A DNA stretch of 64,000 nucleotides from CAVYUC01 sp963816685 (GTDB lineage: Bacteria; Bacteroidota; Bacteroidia; Bacteroidales; Prolixibacteraceae). Every line of letters begins with the position of its first letter. Positions within the stretch are counted from its first letter, which is position 1. Under the pieces are notes generated by a model, which was not told the DNA's origin, ran no database searches, and worked only from the letters and a program-made list of their open reading frames with translations. Both the position numbers and the translations under genes were made by a program. The stretch covers positions 186,001-250,000 of the forward strand of contig CAWFMB010000038.1 of assembly GCA_963816685.1 (NCBI GenBank), read 5' to 3'. Positions 24,992-34,312 of this stretch are shown in pieces.

Positions 24992-27472
24992 TTACCGGCT
25001 AAAATTCCATGTTGCATTTAGTTCCAGAACAGGCCCGAAACGATTATATTCAACATCCTGGTGAAAAATCTCCATTGCGGATGGATTATAAATCCGGGTA
25101 TTAATACGTTCAGCACTAGAATTGAAAATATCCAAAACTTTCAAACCTAAATTCAAGTTTCCGAGTATTTCGGGAGAATAATTAAAGGCAACATCAGAGC
25201 GGTAAAGAAACTCGCTGCTTCCCTGCAAAGTAACTGAAGCGGAACGAAGATCAACGTCAAAAGTAAATTTTAAAGCGTCCGTCAACATCATATCCATATT
25301 TCCTTTAAAATTCCAGTTGGTGCTTTGGGTGCTTTCCCTGTAGCCAAAAACATCGCCTTCTATTTTGAAATTGTACAATGCACCACCCACAAAAAAATTC
25401 AGCTTAGGGCCGGCAACGAAGCTTGCATTTATTTCGCCTCCGGCAGCATGCGAAGCTCCAATGTTGGAGTAACTTCTGATTAATACATTTTCTTCGGGAT
25501 AAACTGCATTCACTCTGAAAACTGCGTCGTTGGTTCCGCGAATAAAACCGGTAAGCGTAAAGCTTTGCGGCCCCACTTTTTTATTAACTGAAAGTTCAAT
25601 ATGGCTAATGTACTCCGGTTTTAAATCCGGATTTCCCATTTCAAAAACTTCCAGATGACGGCGGTATAAAAAAGGTGCCATATATCTTACAGCCGGACGG
25701 TTTATCCTTCTGCCGGCAGCAAAAATAAAGGTGTTGTTTTCGTTTAAATCATATTTGGCATGCAGCACCGGAAACACGTCCAGCCTGTTAATTTCGAAAA
25801 GTGTTTTTGAAGGATGATTAAAAATATTCAGGTATTCCGGATGTTGGGTTTCCAGCTTCTGATCGGTAAATTCGAGGCGCAAACCAGCAATATACCTGAA
25901 TTGGCCCCAGCCGCCGGTATAATTCACAAATCCTGCATAAACCGCTTGTGAAAAATCGATATAATTACTGACAGGAACATTGGTTCCCCAATTTCCGGTT
26001 GTTGTATTTAAGGTGTCGTAGTTAAAATCTCCCGAATGATTTATAAGCTGCGGCTCAAATCCGACGCTAACCACGTCGCCATTATCCAGTTCTTTTGCAT
26101 AATCAGCAGAAAACCGGTACCCGTTCAGAGGGATATTTTCACTTTCGGTCAAATGATGTTTTAAAATTCCCACTTCATCCGCCGACTGACTGAAATCAAA
26201 TTCCTTGTTTTCCACCCGGCGGTTTAATTCAGAATGTTCGAAAAGAGCAGAAAGCCGGAGTTTTGAATTATTTGGAAAAAGCAGGGAATATTCAAGATTT
26301 CCCCTGTGAAAGATTCCGCTTTTTTTGTCGAAGTTTGAATTGTAAAGCCATTGGTTCAACGGATTTATTCCTTCTAACGGTTTCTTATTAATATCTGCAA
26401 AAAATGTATTGTACACATAAAACATGGAACGGCCTTCATTCCGGTGTCCATAAAAATAAGAACCCGACAAAGCATTTAAACCTCCCAAATTATAGTTGAA
26501 ACCGGCATTTGCCGAATAGTTTTCATTCCATTCAGGACGGTTTCCGCCACCGGTAACATGAAAATAAGAGCCATTTTCCTGTAACAAACGGGTATCGCCG
26601 GTTCGGCTTACATTCACATTCTGTTTGTTATAGTTCAACCCGCCAAAAAGCGACAGTTTGTTTTTACTGTAAGAAAAATCAACACCACCCGAATAACGGT
26701 TGTCATTCAACTTATAATTACTCAGTTTATCTGTTTCATTTCCCCAGGGTGCACCTCCGATTAAACCATTTACTGAAACAGACAAACCTTCTTCGTCTCT
26801 CTTTTTAGTTGAAATATTTATGATGCCGCTTCTTCCCTGCGCCACATAATTTGCCGTTGGAACAAAAATAACATCAATGCTTTCTATTGAATTGGCGGAA
26901 ATCTGCCCGATTAAAACTGAGTTTTCAATTTGTGTCGGTTTTTCGTTAAGATAAATTTTAAACTCCGATGTTCCGCGCAGCAATACGGTTCCATCGGGCG
27001 CCACAGAAACTGATGGTAACTTGTTTAAAAGATCGGTTGCAGTTCCACCGCGTGCAGTTTCAAAATCATCAGGAAAATAGGTTTGCCTGTCAATTTTACG
27101 AAAAGCTGGAATCAGGCCATATGCTTCAATGTCTTCCCTGATAATTAGGGCAGGCTTCAGTTTGATTTCACCTAAATCAAGCGGGGATTTTTCCTTTGAA
27201 AGAAAAAGATTTAAAGTATCGGGAACATAGCCGTTCACCAAAATAACAATCTGCATTTCACTGAATGGCAAATCTTCGATTTCAAATCTGCCACCTGCAT
27301 CCGAAATTGTTGTATTGAGCAGGTTAATATATCCTTTGTTAAAAATGGAAATGGTGGCAAAAGGTATGTTTTTGTTGTTTTCAAAATCAACAACAACTCC
27401 TTTTAGAACTCCGTTTTGAGTAAACGCCGGAAAAAAAATAATAATAAATATTACTGTAAAAACAAATCGCAT
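24992..27472 (-). CDS. outer-membrane beta-barrel protein (TonB-dependent receptor-like)
   Basis: An 826-residue exported protein: signal peptide (to TQNG), a carboxypeptidase-regulatory-like beta-sandwich (about 20-105: GVLKGVVVDFENNKNIPFATI), then a plug-like domain (about 115-225: TDLLNKLPSVSVAPDGTVLLRG, SIESIDVIFVPTANY) and a C-terminal barrel of the OMP_b-brl_3 type. Such proteins are related to TonB-dependent transporters, but the ligand cannot be told from sequence. No SusD partner gene is adjacent. It is monocistronic. Confidence 0.88.
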   Translation of the reverse strand: MRFVFTVIFIIIFFPAFTQNGVLKGVVVDFENNKNIPFATISIFNKGYINLLNTTISDAGGRFEIEDLPFSEMQIVILVNGYVPDTLNLFLSKEKSPLDLGEIKLKPALIIREDIEAYGLIPAFRKIDRQTYFPDDFETARGGTATDLLNKLPSVSVAPDGTVLLRGTSEFKIYLNEKPTQIENSVLIGQISANSIESIDVIFVPTANYVAQGRSGIINISTKKRDEEGLSVSVNGLIGGAPWGNETDKLSNYKLNDNRYSGGVDFSYSKNKLSLFGGLNYNKQNVNVSRTGDTRLLQENGSYFHVTGGGNRPEWNENYSANAGFNYNLGGLNALSGSYFYGHRNEGRSMFYVYNTFFADINKKPLEGINPLNQWLYNSNFDKKSGIFHRGNLEYSLLFPNNSKLRLSALFEHSELNRRVENKEFDFSQSADEVGILKHHLTESENIPLNGYRFSADYAKELDNGDVVSVGFEPQLINHSGDFNYDTLNTTTGNWGTNVPVSNYIDFSQAVYAGFVNYTGGWGQFRYIAGLRLEFTDQKLETQHPEYLNIFNHPSKTLFEINRLDVFPVLHAKYDLNENNTFIFAAGRRINRPAVRYMAPFLYRRHLEVFEMGNPDLKPEYISHIELSVNKKVGPQSFTLTGFIRGTNDAVFRVNAVYPEENVLIRSYSNIGASHAAGGEINASFVAGPKLNFFVGGALYNFKIEGDVFGYRESTQSTNWNFKGNMDMMLTDALKFTFDVDLRSASVTLQGSSEFLYRSDVAFNYSPEILGNLNLGLKVLDIFNSSAERINTRIYNPSAMEIFHQDVEYNRFGPVLELNATWNFSR

Positions 27473-27672
27473 ATTGCAGAGTTAGAAGTTAAAACACTTA
27501 ACATCTGTTAAAACAGTCGCTTTAAATAATGGTTCAGAAATTTGCTGAAAGGAGAATGAACCGGAAAAAAACCAACTGCAATATGGTTCAGAATAAAACT
27601 TAAAAAGTTTCCTGTTTTTAACCATTAAACAGGAAAATATTATTATATTTTCAAAAACAAAAAACACTAACT

Positions 27673-29088
27673 ATGGATTTTCCGTTGTTCCACCTCGATT
27701 TTATGGGAAACCGCATGCTTGTTGCAGTAATTGCAATTTTACATGTAATTATAAACCATGCTCTTGCTGTAGGATTTGCACCGCTTGTCACTGTACTCGA
27801 ATTCCGTGGCTATCAAAAGCAAAAACAGGATAAAGAAAAAGGCCTTGCCTGGGATGAAATGGCACGTAAACTCATGTTTACAGCTTTTATTATTACCACC
27901 ACACTTGGTGCATTAACGGGAGTAGGAATCTGGTTTGCAGCATCCCTGGCCAATCCTGCATCACTGGGCAGCCTCATCCGTGTGTTTTATTTCGCCTGGT
28001 TTACTGAATGGATCATCTTTGTACTGGAGGTTGTTTTCGTTATCATTTATTACCTCACGTGGAAGAAATCAAACAGTTCGCCCGAACGAAAAAGGAAACA
28101 TATTTTACTTGGAATGTGGCTCAGCATATTTTCGTGGCTGACAATGGCTATTATAGTTGCAATTCTAGGATTCATGATGGACCCCGGCAGCTGGACAGAA
28201 CATAAAACATTATTTAGCGGATTTACCAATCCATTATATCTGCCGCAACTGGTTTTCCGCACCTCGGTGGCTATGATGATGGCTGGTTGTGTTGCATTGC
28301 TAATTACTGCTTACACTTTAAAAAGGGGAAATTTTATCCGTCCGGAAATATTGCGGCACATTTCGTTCTGGATATTGCTTTGGATGCCGGTTGCTGCCGT
28401 TGGTGCCTATATATATTACTGGTACATTCCGCGCTCCATGATCGGAAACCTTCCGGTTGCACTTGCAACACAACAGTTTCAGGATTGGTATGATTCACTC
28501 CTTCTTGTAATTAAAGTTGTTGTTGGAATTGGTTTCGCTGTTGGAATCCTCGGAACAATTGCTCCGAAATGGATACCAAAACATTTATTGATAATTCCTG
28601 TTTTTGCTTCCTTTCTTTTTTTAGGAACTTTTGAGCGACTGCGGGAATTTATAAGAAAACCTTATGTAATTGGGAACTATATGTACGCCAATGGAATTCT
28701 TGTAGAAGAATATCCACTTTATCAGCAGGAAGGCCTGTTGAAAAATGCGCCCTACTCATCAGTTTCCGAAATTAATGAGGAGAATGTGGTTCAGGCAGGA
28801 GAAGAAGTATTTACACTCGCCTGTTCGCGTTGCCATACAACAAACGGAATAAATTCAGTGGTTGTGCGGTTTGAAAAAATGTATGGCATCGATAAACCTT
28901 TTGATGTTGAAGCAATGAAAGCATACATGAAAGGAATGCACAATGTACGTTATTATATGCCGCCATTTCCTGGAAATGATGCAGAACTTGAGGCCCTTGC
29001 GAAATATATTGCTATTCAGCAAAAAGAACCCACCGCACTTGAAGGTGCGCAATTAAAAGGTGTTGATATAAAAGAAATAAAATACTAA
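27673..29088 (+). CDS. cytochrome bd oxidase subunit I-like protein with C-terminal cytochrome c domain
   Basis: A membrane protein with about nine helices and a CydA-like core: His24 in ILHVIINHALAVG matches the haem-ligand position near the CydA N-terminus, and the GVGIWF...EWIIFVLEVVFVIIYYLTW segment, with Glu112 and Glu119, resembles the acidic quinol-oxidase helix. After the last helix, residues about 365-455 form a c-type haem domain with CSRCH (384-388) and a Met ligand candidate in YMPPFPG. Canonical CydA has no c haem. With the next gene it likely forms a two-subunit quinol- or cytochrome-dependent redox complex; the acceptor is not known. Confidence 0.8.
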   Translation: MDFPLFHLDFMGNRMLVAVIAILHVIINHALAVGFAPLVTVLEFRGYQKQKQDKEKGLAWDEMARKLMFTAFIITTTLGALTGVGIWFAASLANPASLGSLIRVFYFAWFTEWIIFVLEVVFVIIYYLTWKKSNSSPERKRKHILLGMWLSIFSWLTMAIIVAILGFMMDPGSWTEHKTLFSGFTNPLYLPQLVFRTSVAMMMAGCVALLITAYTLKRGNFIRPEILRHISFWILLWMPVAAVGAYIYYWYIPRSMIGNLPVALATQQFQDWYDSLLLVIKVVVGIGFAVGILGTIAPKWIPKHLLIIPVFASFLFLGTFERLREFIRKPYVIGNYMYANGILVEEYPLYQQEGLLKNAPYSSVSEINEENVVQAGEEVFTLACSRCHTTNGINSVVVRFEKMYGIDKPFDVEAMKAYMKGMHNVRYYMPPFPGNDAELEALAKYIAIQQKEPTALEGAQLKGVDIKEIKY

Positions 29089-29107
29089 CCTGAAAAACCA
29101 ATTAACA

Positions 29108-30436
29108 ATGATAAGTGCAAATATTCTACAGATACCTGTTCCCAAAGATATTCCGCTGCCCATGCCGCTACCTGAAGGACTGCTGGTTTTTATCCTGATT
29201 TTTTCATTCCTGCTTCATATCCTTTTTATAAACCTGATGGTTGGCGGAGGAATTCTTACTTTCTGGTATGAATTGAAGGGAAGAAAAAATAAAGATTACG
29301 ATAAACTTGCCAAAGAAATTGCCAATACAATTACCGTGAACAAAAGCATGGCGGTGGTACTTGGTGTAGCGCCTCTGTTATCAATTAATGTATTGTACAC
29401 CCTTTATTTTTATTCCTCCAATGCTTTAACCGGTAACATCTGGATTGGAATAATTCCATGGGTTACCGTTGCTTTTTTGTTGGTTTACCTGCACAAATAC
29501 ACCTGGGATAAACTTTCGGAAAATAAAACCCTGCATCTGGCTATTCTTGGTATCGGAGTTTTCAGTTTCTTACTTATTCCATTCATCTTTTTAACCAATA
29601 TCAACCTCATGCTTTTCCCTGAAAAATGGGGTATGGTTAAAGGTTTTACCGATGCACTTGTATTGCCGAATGTATTTCCACGGTATTTCCATTTTATTAC
29701 AGCATGTTTGGCAATCACGGGTTTATTTCTTGCTTTTTGGTTTGGCAGAAAAGCATTTACAACCGAAGATAAATTCAATTCACTTTCAAAAAAAGAAATT
29801 ACAAAGCAAATGCTAAACCTTGCCTTAATTACCACAGGTATTCAATTTATTTTTGGGCCGCTTCTGTTTTTAACACTTCCGGGAAAAGGAGTTAGCTGGG
29901 GATTATTCTGGGTGATAATGGGTGGCGTTACAATTGCAATTATTGTCATGTTTCAGCTGTGGAAACTGCTCCGTGAAAATGAAAATCCCGGAAAACGCTT
30001 CTATATTGTAATTGGCTTGTTTACGGTACTTGTTGCATTCATGGGAACCGGCAGGCATTTATACCGTGAAAATGCGCTGAAAACACATAAACAAATGGTG
30101 GCTGAACGCACCACCGCACATTGGAAAGCAGTAAAAAAAGCCCACGAAAACATACTTATGCCGCAAGTGGAATCAGAAGATGGAAAAAGCATGCCCGGAG
30201 AAATTTTATTTAAAAACAACTGCTCGGTTTGTCATGCTGCCAATACTCGGTTGGTTGGACCATCGATGGCAGAAGCAGCTTCCATTTATGAAAATAATAT
30301 GGAAGGATTAAAAAACTGGATAAAATCACCTGGACGAAAACGGCAGGATTATCCTCCTATGACCGGCTTTCCGCAATTAAGTAATCAGCAGTTAACTGAT
30401 ATTTCGGAATATATTCTTCAGGAATCATGGAACTAA
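29108..30436 (+). CDS. second cytochrome bd-like subunit with C-terminal cytochrome c domain
   Basis: Twenty bases after the first subunit. The N-terminus (LLVFILIFSFLLHILFINLM, then GGGILTFWYE) aligns with the CydA-like first helix of its neighbour, so the two may be ancient paralogues. About eight further helices follow, then a periplasmic c-type domain with CSVCH (372-376) and YPPMTGFP as the distal Met region. It lacks the paired-Glu helix of the other subunit. The two haem c domains suggest electrons pass to or from a soluble donor. Confidence 0.8.
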   Translation: MISANILQIPVPKDIPLPMPLPEGLLVFILIFSFLLHILFINLMVGGGILTFWYELKGRKNKDYDKLAKEIANTITVNKSMAVVLGVAPLLSINVLYTLYFYSSNALTGNIWIGIIPWVTVAFLLVYLHKYTWDKLSENKTLHLAILGIGVFSFLLIPFIFLTNINLMLFPEKWGMVKGFTDALVLPNVFPRYFHFITACLAITGLFLAFWFGRKAFTTEDKFNSLSKKEITKQMLNLALITTGIQFIFGPLLFLTLPGKGVSWGLFWVIMGGVTIAIIVMFQLWKLLRENENPGKRFYIVIGLFTVLVAFMGTGRHLYRENALKTHKQMVAERTTAHWKAVKKAHENILMPQVESEDGKSMPGEILFKNNCSVCHAANTRLVGPSMAEAASIYENNMEGLKNWIKSPGRKRQDYPPMTGFPQLSNQQLTDISEYILQESWN

Positions 30437-30626
30437 AAGCCTGAATAAATATTAAGAAATACTTAAATAAATAAGATTTGATACAGGCAATTTTCAACAA
30501 CAACAGCAAACTATTAAAATTTAGAAAGTTACAAGTCAACAACAGGAGCGACATAATTTACCAAACATTTCGTTAAATTATTTTGTTGTACATTTCAAAA
30601 TTAATTTCACTACCAGTTAATATGCC

Positions 30627-31202
30627 ATGAAAATCAGTTCCAGAATGCGGTTTCTAATCAGGAACGGACTAAAAGGTTTGGTCTGGCTTGCGGTTTTAAT
30701 CACTGGTTACCTGCTGTTTAAAAAACTGATTTTTTCACATAATCCGGATCTTTGGATTGAACGGTTTTATGCACAACCCGAAATTGTATATATGATCTTT
30801 GGAGCGTCAGAGCTGTTTTTTGGAATTATTCCTCCCGAACTTTTTATGATTTGGGCTGCTAATAAAGCTTCTCATTCACACTACTGGTTAAATATAGCAT
30901 TTTTTGCAGGAGTATCGTATGCAATGGGTTATGTTACTTTTTTGGTGGGACAGTTCCTCTACAAAAGAGTAATTTTCCGCTACATCAGGATGAGGTTTTT
31001 AAAAACACTAACCCCAAAACTCAGAAAATACGGATTATTTTTAATCATTGTAGCTGCACTTACTCCACTCCCATGGTCGGGAACAAGTTTACTTGTAGGT
31101 GCCTCCGGATATCCCGGAAAACAATTCCTGCGTTACGCATTGTTTCGTATTGTGCGGTTTTTTGTTTACGGTTTTATTATCTACCAGACTCATCAGATTT
31201 AG
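30627..31202 (+). CDS. VTT/DedA-like membrane protein
   Basis: A 191-residue inner-membrane protein with four or five hydrophobic segments. The VTT-type motifs are FGIIPPELFMIW, the re-entrant GVSYAMGYVTFLVGQ, and TPLPWSGTSLLVGASGYP. Relatives move or scramble lipid carriers across membranes. It lies 190 bases after the bd-like pair and 114 bases before msrA. Confidence 0.82.
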   Translation: MKISSRMRFLIRNGLKGLVWLAVLITGYLLFKKLIFSHNPDLWIERFYAQPEIVYMIFGASELFFGIIPPELFMIWAANKASHSHYWLNIAFFAGVSYAMGYVTFLVGQFLYKRVIFRYIRMRFLKTLTPKLRKYGLFLIIVAALTPLPWSGTSLLVGASGYPGKQFLRYALFRIVRFFVYGFIIYQTHQI

Positions 31203-31316
31203 CGAATAACAAAACATCAAACCTCATTCTTTGTTTCATCTTGTAAAGTTGAAGTGAAAAATAAATGAAAAACAGGAATTTTTCTATTGCTGTTTTTTAC
31301 ATCAATTAATTGATCT

Positions 31317-31859
31317 ATGGCAAAGGAACTGGAAAAAGCAACGTTGGGTGGAGGATGTTTCTGGTGTACAGAAGCTGTTTACAAGGAACTAAAAGGAGTT
31401 ACGGATATTAAACCTGGATACAGTGGTGGTCACATCAAAAATCCGGCTTACCGTGAAGTTTGTACCGGCAGAACCGGACATGCAGAAGTAGTGCAGGTAA
31501 CGTATGATCCGGAAGTGGTTTCATTTGCAGAAATACTTGAAGTATTTTTTATGACTCATGATCCGACGACTGTAAACCGTCAGGGAAACGATGTTGGGAC
31601 CCAATACCGTTCGGTAATTTTTTATCACAACGAAGAACAAAAACAAATTGCAGAAAACGTTATTCGCCAATTTGAGGAAAAACGTATTTATAATGCTCCA
31701 ATAGTTACTGAAGTAATAGCATTCGATAAATTGTATGTGGCAGAGGATTATCATTTCAACTATTTCGAAAGAAATAACAATCAGCCGTACTGCCAGTTTA
31801 TTGTGGCGCCAAAAGTTGAAAAATTTAAAGAGATTTTCAAGGAAAAACTAAATCAATAA
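31317..31859 (+). CDS. msrA: peptide-methionine (S)-S-oxide reductase, cytoplasmic
   Basis: A 180-residue MsrA without a signal peptide. The active site is GGCFWCTEA with the catalytic Cys at residue 14 and a second Cys at 17, an arrangement seen in many bacterial MsrA. GYSGGHIKNPAYREV, GHAEVVQVTYDPE, DVGTQYRSVIFY and AEDYHFNYF complete the family pattern. It complements the exported MsrBA fusion at 6054. Its stop abuts the stop of the convergent CotH gene with no spacer. Confidence 0.96.
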   Translation: MAKELEKATLGGGCFWCTEAVYKELKGVTDIKPGYSGGHIKNPAYREVCTGRTGHAEVVQVTYDPEVVSFAEILEVFFMTHDPTTVNRQGNDVGTQYRSVIFYHNEEQKQIAENVIRQFEEKRIYNAPIVTEVIAFDKLYVAEDYHFNYFERNNNQPYCQFIVAPKVEKFKEIFKEKLNQ

Positions 31860-33467
31860 TTACCATTTTATCAGCTTACCCCGTTGTTCTGTTTTATCAC
31901 CTTTTAAAATCCGGTAGATATAAATTCCACCGGAAACACCTTCCACATGAACAGGAATAGTTTGATCTCCGGAGACTATTTGCAATTTTTCATTAAAAAT
32001 CATATTTCCGGCAGTATTAAACAACTGCAACTGTAATGTAAGATTTGACGCAGAAGTTATTTTGAGACTTAAAATTTTGGATACCGGATTTGGGTACAAA
32101 TCAACTGTCAATCCTTTTTCATAATTAGGTAATTCATTGCCACAATGTCCGGGAATTGCAAGATGCAGCAATCGCATGCGCTCGTAAATCCAGTTTTTTA
32201 ACCAGTTTACTTCAGTTAAATAATCATTTCCAACATAATAATTTGGCCAGACCCACTCATCCAGCACAGGCCAGCGTTGATAATTACGTTCGGCAGGTTT
32301 GTCCAAAAGATCCACCAAGCTGTCTGCAACTTGTATCACCCTTTCGGTTGAGAGGACAGTTTGATGTAATGAATCCCACCTGCATCTTAGGTTTGAAGAA
32401 AAGTTCTGATCGCCTGCCAAAAGCCGCCACCAGAAAGGATTTTGCCACATATCATCCTGCAAGTCAGCATATACCTGCAAACCGTTTCTTTCCCATGCAA
32501 GTAGATAATTTGCGTTTCCATAGGCAAGATTAAAATCCCAAACCGGACCTGCATTTAATTTATCATTTTTATCCTTGTAAAAAAAAGCACTTAAACGGTA
32601 AGCATCAATATTTTTTGCCAGCTCATTTATGATGAAATAATCAATAAATGAACGAATATTAATGTATTTCTGATAACCAGTTACAGGGTCAAACTCCCTT
32701 TTGTACATTGCATTCTCAAAATCGTGAAAGTAATTCTGAATATATTCTGCCTGAACATCCTGTATTTCATCTGATGCAGGATATTCATACTGATAAAATG
32801 TAAATGTATTCTTTTCATTACTGAATTTTGAATACCAGCCACCACCTCCGCTTCCGGTTTGCTTGTCTATTTTAATAATATAGCCCCCGGTTAAATCCTC
32901 TCCTGTTGTATCTTTCGGAGTTAGCTTTGCCACATCGATCCGATTATTATCCCTTTTTATTTTTTCCATCAACACATAAACTCCCTGGTATTCATTATTA
33001 AGAAAAAGCTCTACAAAACGGCAGCGCGAAGCATAATCTCCAAGCGATGCAGCAAGAGTAAAAGTGAGCACATTCCTGATTAAAGTTTTGTCGGAATAAG
33101 GAGCATACAAAATCCAGTCTTCTTCTTCAGGTAAACCAAGTAACGGAAAATCCATGTCTTTCCCGGAAGCGTCAATTGTTTCGAAACCATAAGATTTTTT
33201 AGGATACATTTGAGATGATGATCCCCGGATTTCAATCCTTATTTTTCCGTTGTAATGATTAAAATCTCCGGAAGTAGAATTTGATGCTGCATCTTTATTC
33301 CACACTACTCCAAGTTCGGCAACAATTTTGGGTTCATCCCTGATTTCATTTCCGTTTGTATTGATAAAAAACAAAGGCAGGTTTGATGAAAAACTGCGGT
33401 TTTGAGCATCCAAAGAAAAAACACAGGAAGTAAGCAGAATGATTAATATGAATTTTCTGTGGTTCAT
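31860..33467 (-). CDS. secreted CotH-family kinase-like protein with type IX sorting domain
   Basis: Signal peptide (to SLDAQ), then a CotH domain (about 25-340: LPLFFINTNG, IEIRGSSSQMYPKKSYGFET, RNVLTFTLAASLGDY, VYVLMEKIKRDNNRID, and DFNLAYGN near the end). CotH proteins have a protein-kinase-like fold; spore CotH phosphorylates coat proteins. A C-terminal sorting domain (LTVDLYPNPVSKILSLKI onward) sends it out by the type IX route. The substrate outside the cell is unknown. It is the last gene of the minus-strand block that includes DUF1080. Confidence 0.9.
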   Translation of the reverse strand: MNHRKFILIILLTSCVFSLDAQNRSFSSNLPLFFINTNGNEIRDEPKIVAELGVVWNKDAASNSTSGDFNHYNGKIRIEIRGSSSQMYPKKSYGFETIDASGKDMDFPLLGLPEEEDWILYAPYSDKTLIRNVLTFTLAASLGDYASRCRFVELFLNNEYQGVYVLMEKIKRDNNRIDVAKLTPKDTTGEDLTGGYIIKIDKQTGSGGGGWYSKFSNEKNTFTFYQYEYPASDEIQDVQAEYIQNYFHDFENAMYKREFDPVTGYQKYINIRSFIDYFIINELAKNIDAYRLSAFFYKDKNDKLNAGPVWDFNLAYGNANYLLAWERNGLQVYADLQDDMWQNPFWWRLLAGDQNFSSNLRCRWDSLHQTVLSTERVIQVADSLVDLLDKPAERNYQRWPVLDEWVWPNYYVGNDYLTEVNWLKNWIYERMRLLHLAIPGHCGNELPNYEKGLTVDLYPNPVSKILSLKITSASNLTLQLQLFNTAGNMIFNEKLQIVSGDQTIPVHVEGVSGGIYIYRILKGDKTEQRGKLIKW

Positions 33468-33481
33468 AGTTATTCAACAAA

Positions 33482-33507
33482 AAACCCGAAGAAATTCTCC
33501 GGGTTTA
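33482..33507 (-). terminator. hairpin terminator after the DUF1080 gene
   Basis: An inverted repeat, AACCCG ... CGGGTT, around AAGAAATTCTC, with a T-rich stretch on the minus strand. It lies just downstream of the DUF1080 stop and before the CotH gene. Confidence 0.6.
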
Positions 33508-33530
33508 AAGTTATAGAAAATAACCACTAC

Positions 33531-34286
33531 TTACAATTCACGAATCCATATATTCCTGTAGCTTACCGGATTTCCATGATCCTGGAGTACAAGGCTTCCA
33601 GGTCCATGTTTTTTAATTGAATATTCCGGGATTCCGATATATTCAGTCGGTCCACGCATTTTCACATTGTTTTGAACCACTACTCCATTTTGCAAAACTG
33701 TAATCCTTGGAGGAGTAAAATAAGTTCCGTCATCATTAAACCGTGGCGCAGTATAAATAACATCGTAAGTTTGCCATTCACCCGGTTTTTTAGATGCATT
33801 TACCAGTGGTGCATGTTGTTTGTATATACTGCCGGCCTGTCCGTTTCTGTACGTGCGGTTATTGTAACTATCCAGCACCTGCAGTTCATATTTTTCCTGC
33901 ATGAATATACCACTGTTTCCGCGGCCCTGGCTTTCTCCAACTACTTCTGACGGTGTACGCCATTCAATGTGTAACTGATAATCGTTAAATAAACGTTTGG
34001 TTTTAATAACACCGGCACCTTTTTTAACGGTTACCGCACCGTCAGCAACTGTCCATTGCGGTTGGCCGCCATTTTCACCTGTCCATTCTTTCGATAAATC
34101 AGTTCCATCAAAAAGTACAATGGCATCAGAAGGTGCATCCGATGGAGTATCACCTGGAGTAACAACCGGAACTTCCGGATCCCAGATTTCTGTCATTTCA
34201 GGTTTCATTTCCATTGGCTCCTGCTGAGCGAATACTGAAACAGCTGCAAACAGCAGCAAAAAAGTGAAAACTTGAATTCTTCTCAT
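33531..34286 (-). CDS. DUF1080 (3-keto-disaccharide hydrolase-like) secreted protein
   Basis: Signal peptide (to VFAQ), an acidic Pro-rich linker, then a DUF1080 concanavalin-like fold (about 55-250: ALFDGTD-like VLFDGTDLSKEWTG, WTVADGAVTV, WRTPSEVVGESQGRGNSGIFM, YELQVLDSYNN and SLVLQDHGNPVSYRNIWIREL). Members act on keto-glycosides or bind sugars in the periplasm. It follows the phosphoglucomutase gene by 26 bases but need not share its function. Confidence 0.88.
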   Translation of the reverse strand: MRRIQVFTFLLLFAAVSVFAQQEPMEMKPEMTEIWDPEVPVVTPGDTPSDAPSDAIVLFDGTDLSKEWTGENGGQPQWTVADGAVTVKKGAGVIKTKRLFNDYQLHIEWRTPSEVVGESQGRGNSGIFMQEKYELQVLDSYNNRTYRNGQAGSIYKQHAPLVNASKKPGEWQTYDVIYTAPRFNDDGTYFTPPRITVLQNGVVVQNNVKMRGPTEYIGIPEYSIKKHGPGSLVLQDHGNPVSYRNIWIREL

Positions 34287-34312
34287 GATTTAATTATTTT
34301 AGGTATTTAAAA

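Noticed and set aside
24805..25017. A 70-residue Cys-rich frame on the minus strand, starting inside the end of the outer-membrane barrel gene (CLEYNRKSTCNKNCMVDC).
   Set aside because: No family match and overlap with the end of a good gene. The Cys pattern is suggestive but the frame cannot be shown to be used; conservation would be needed.
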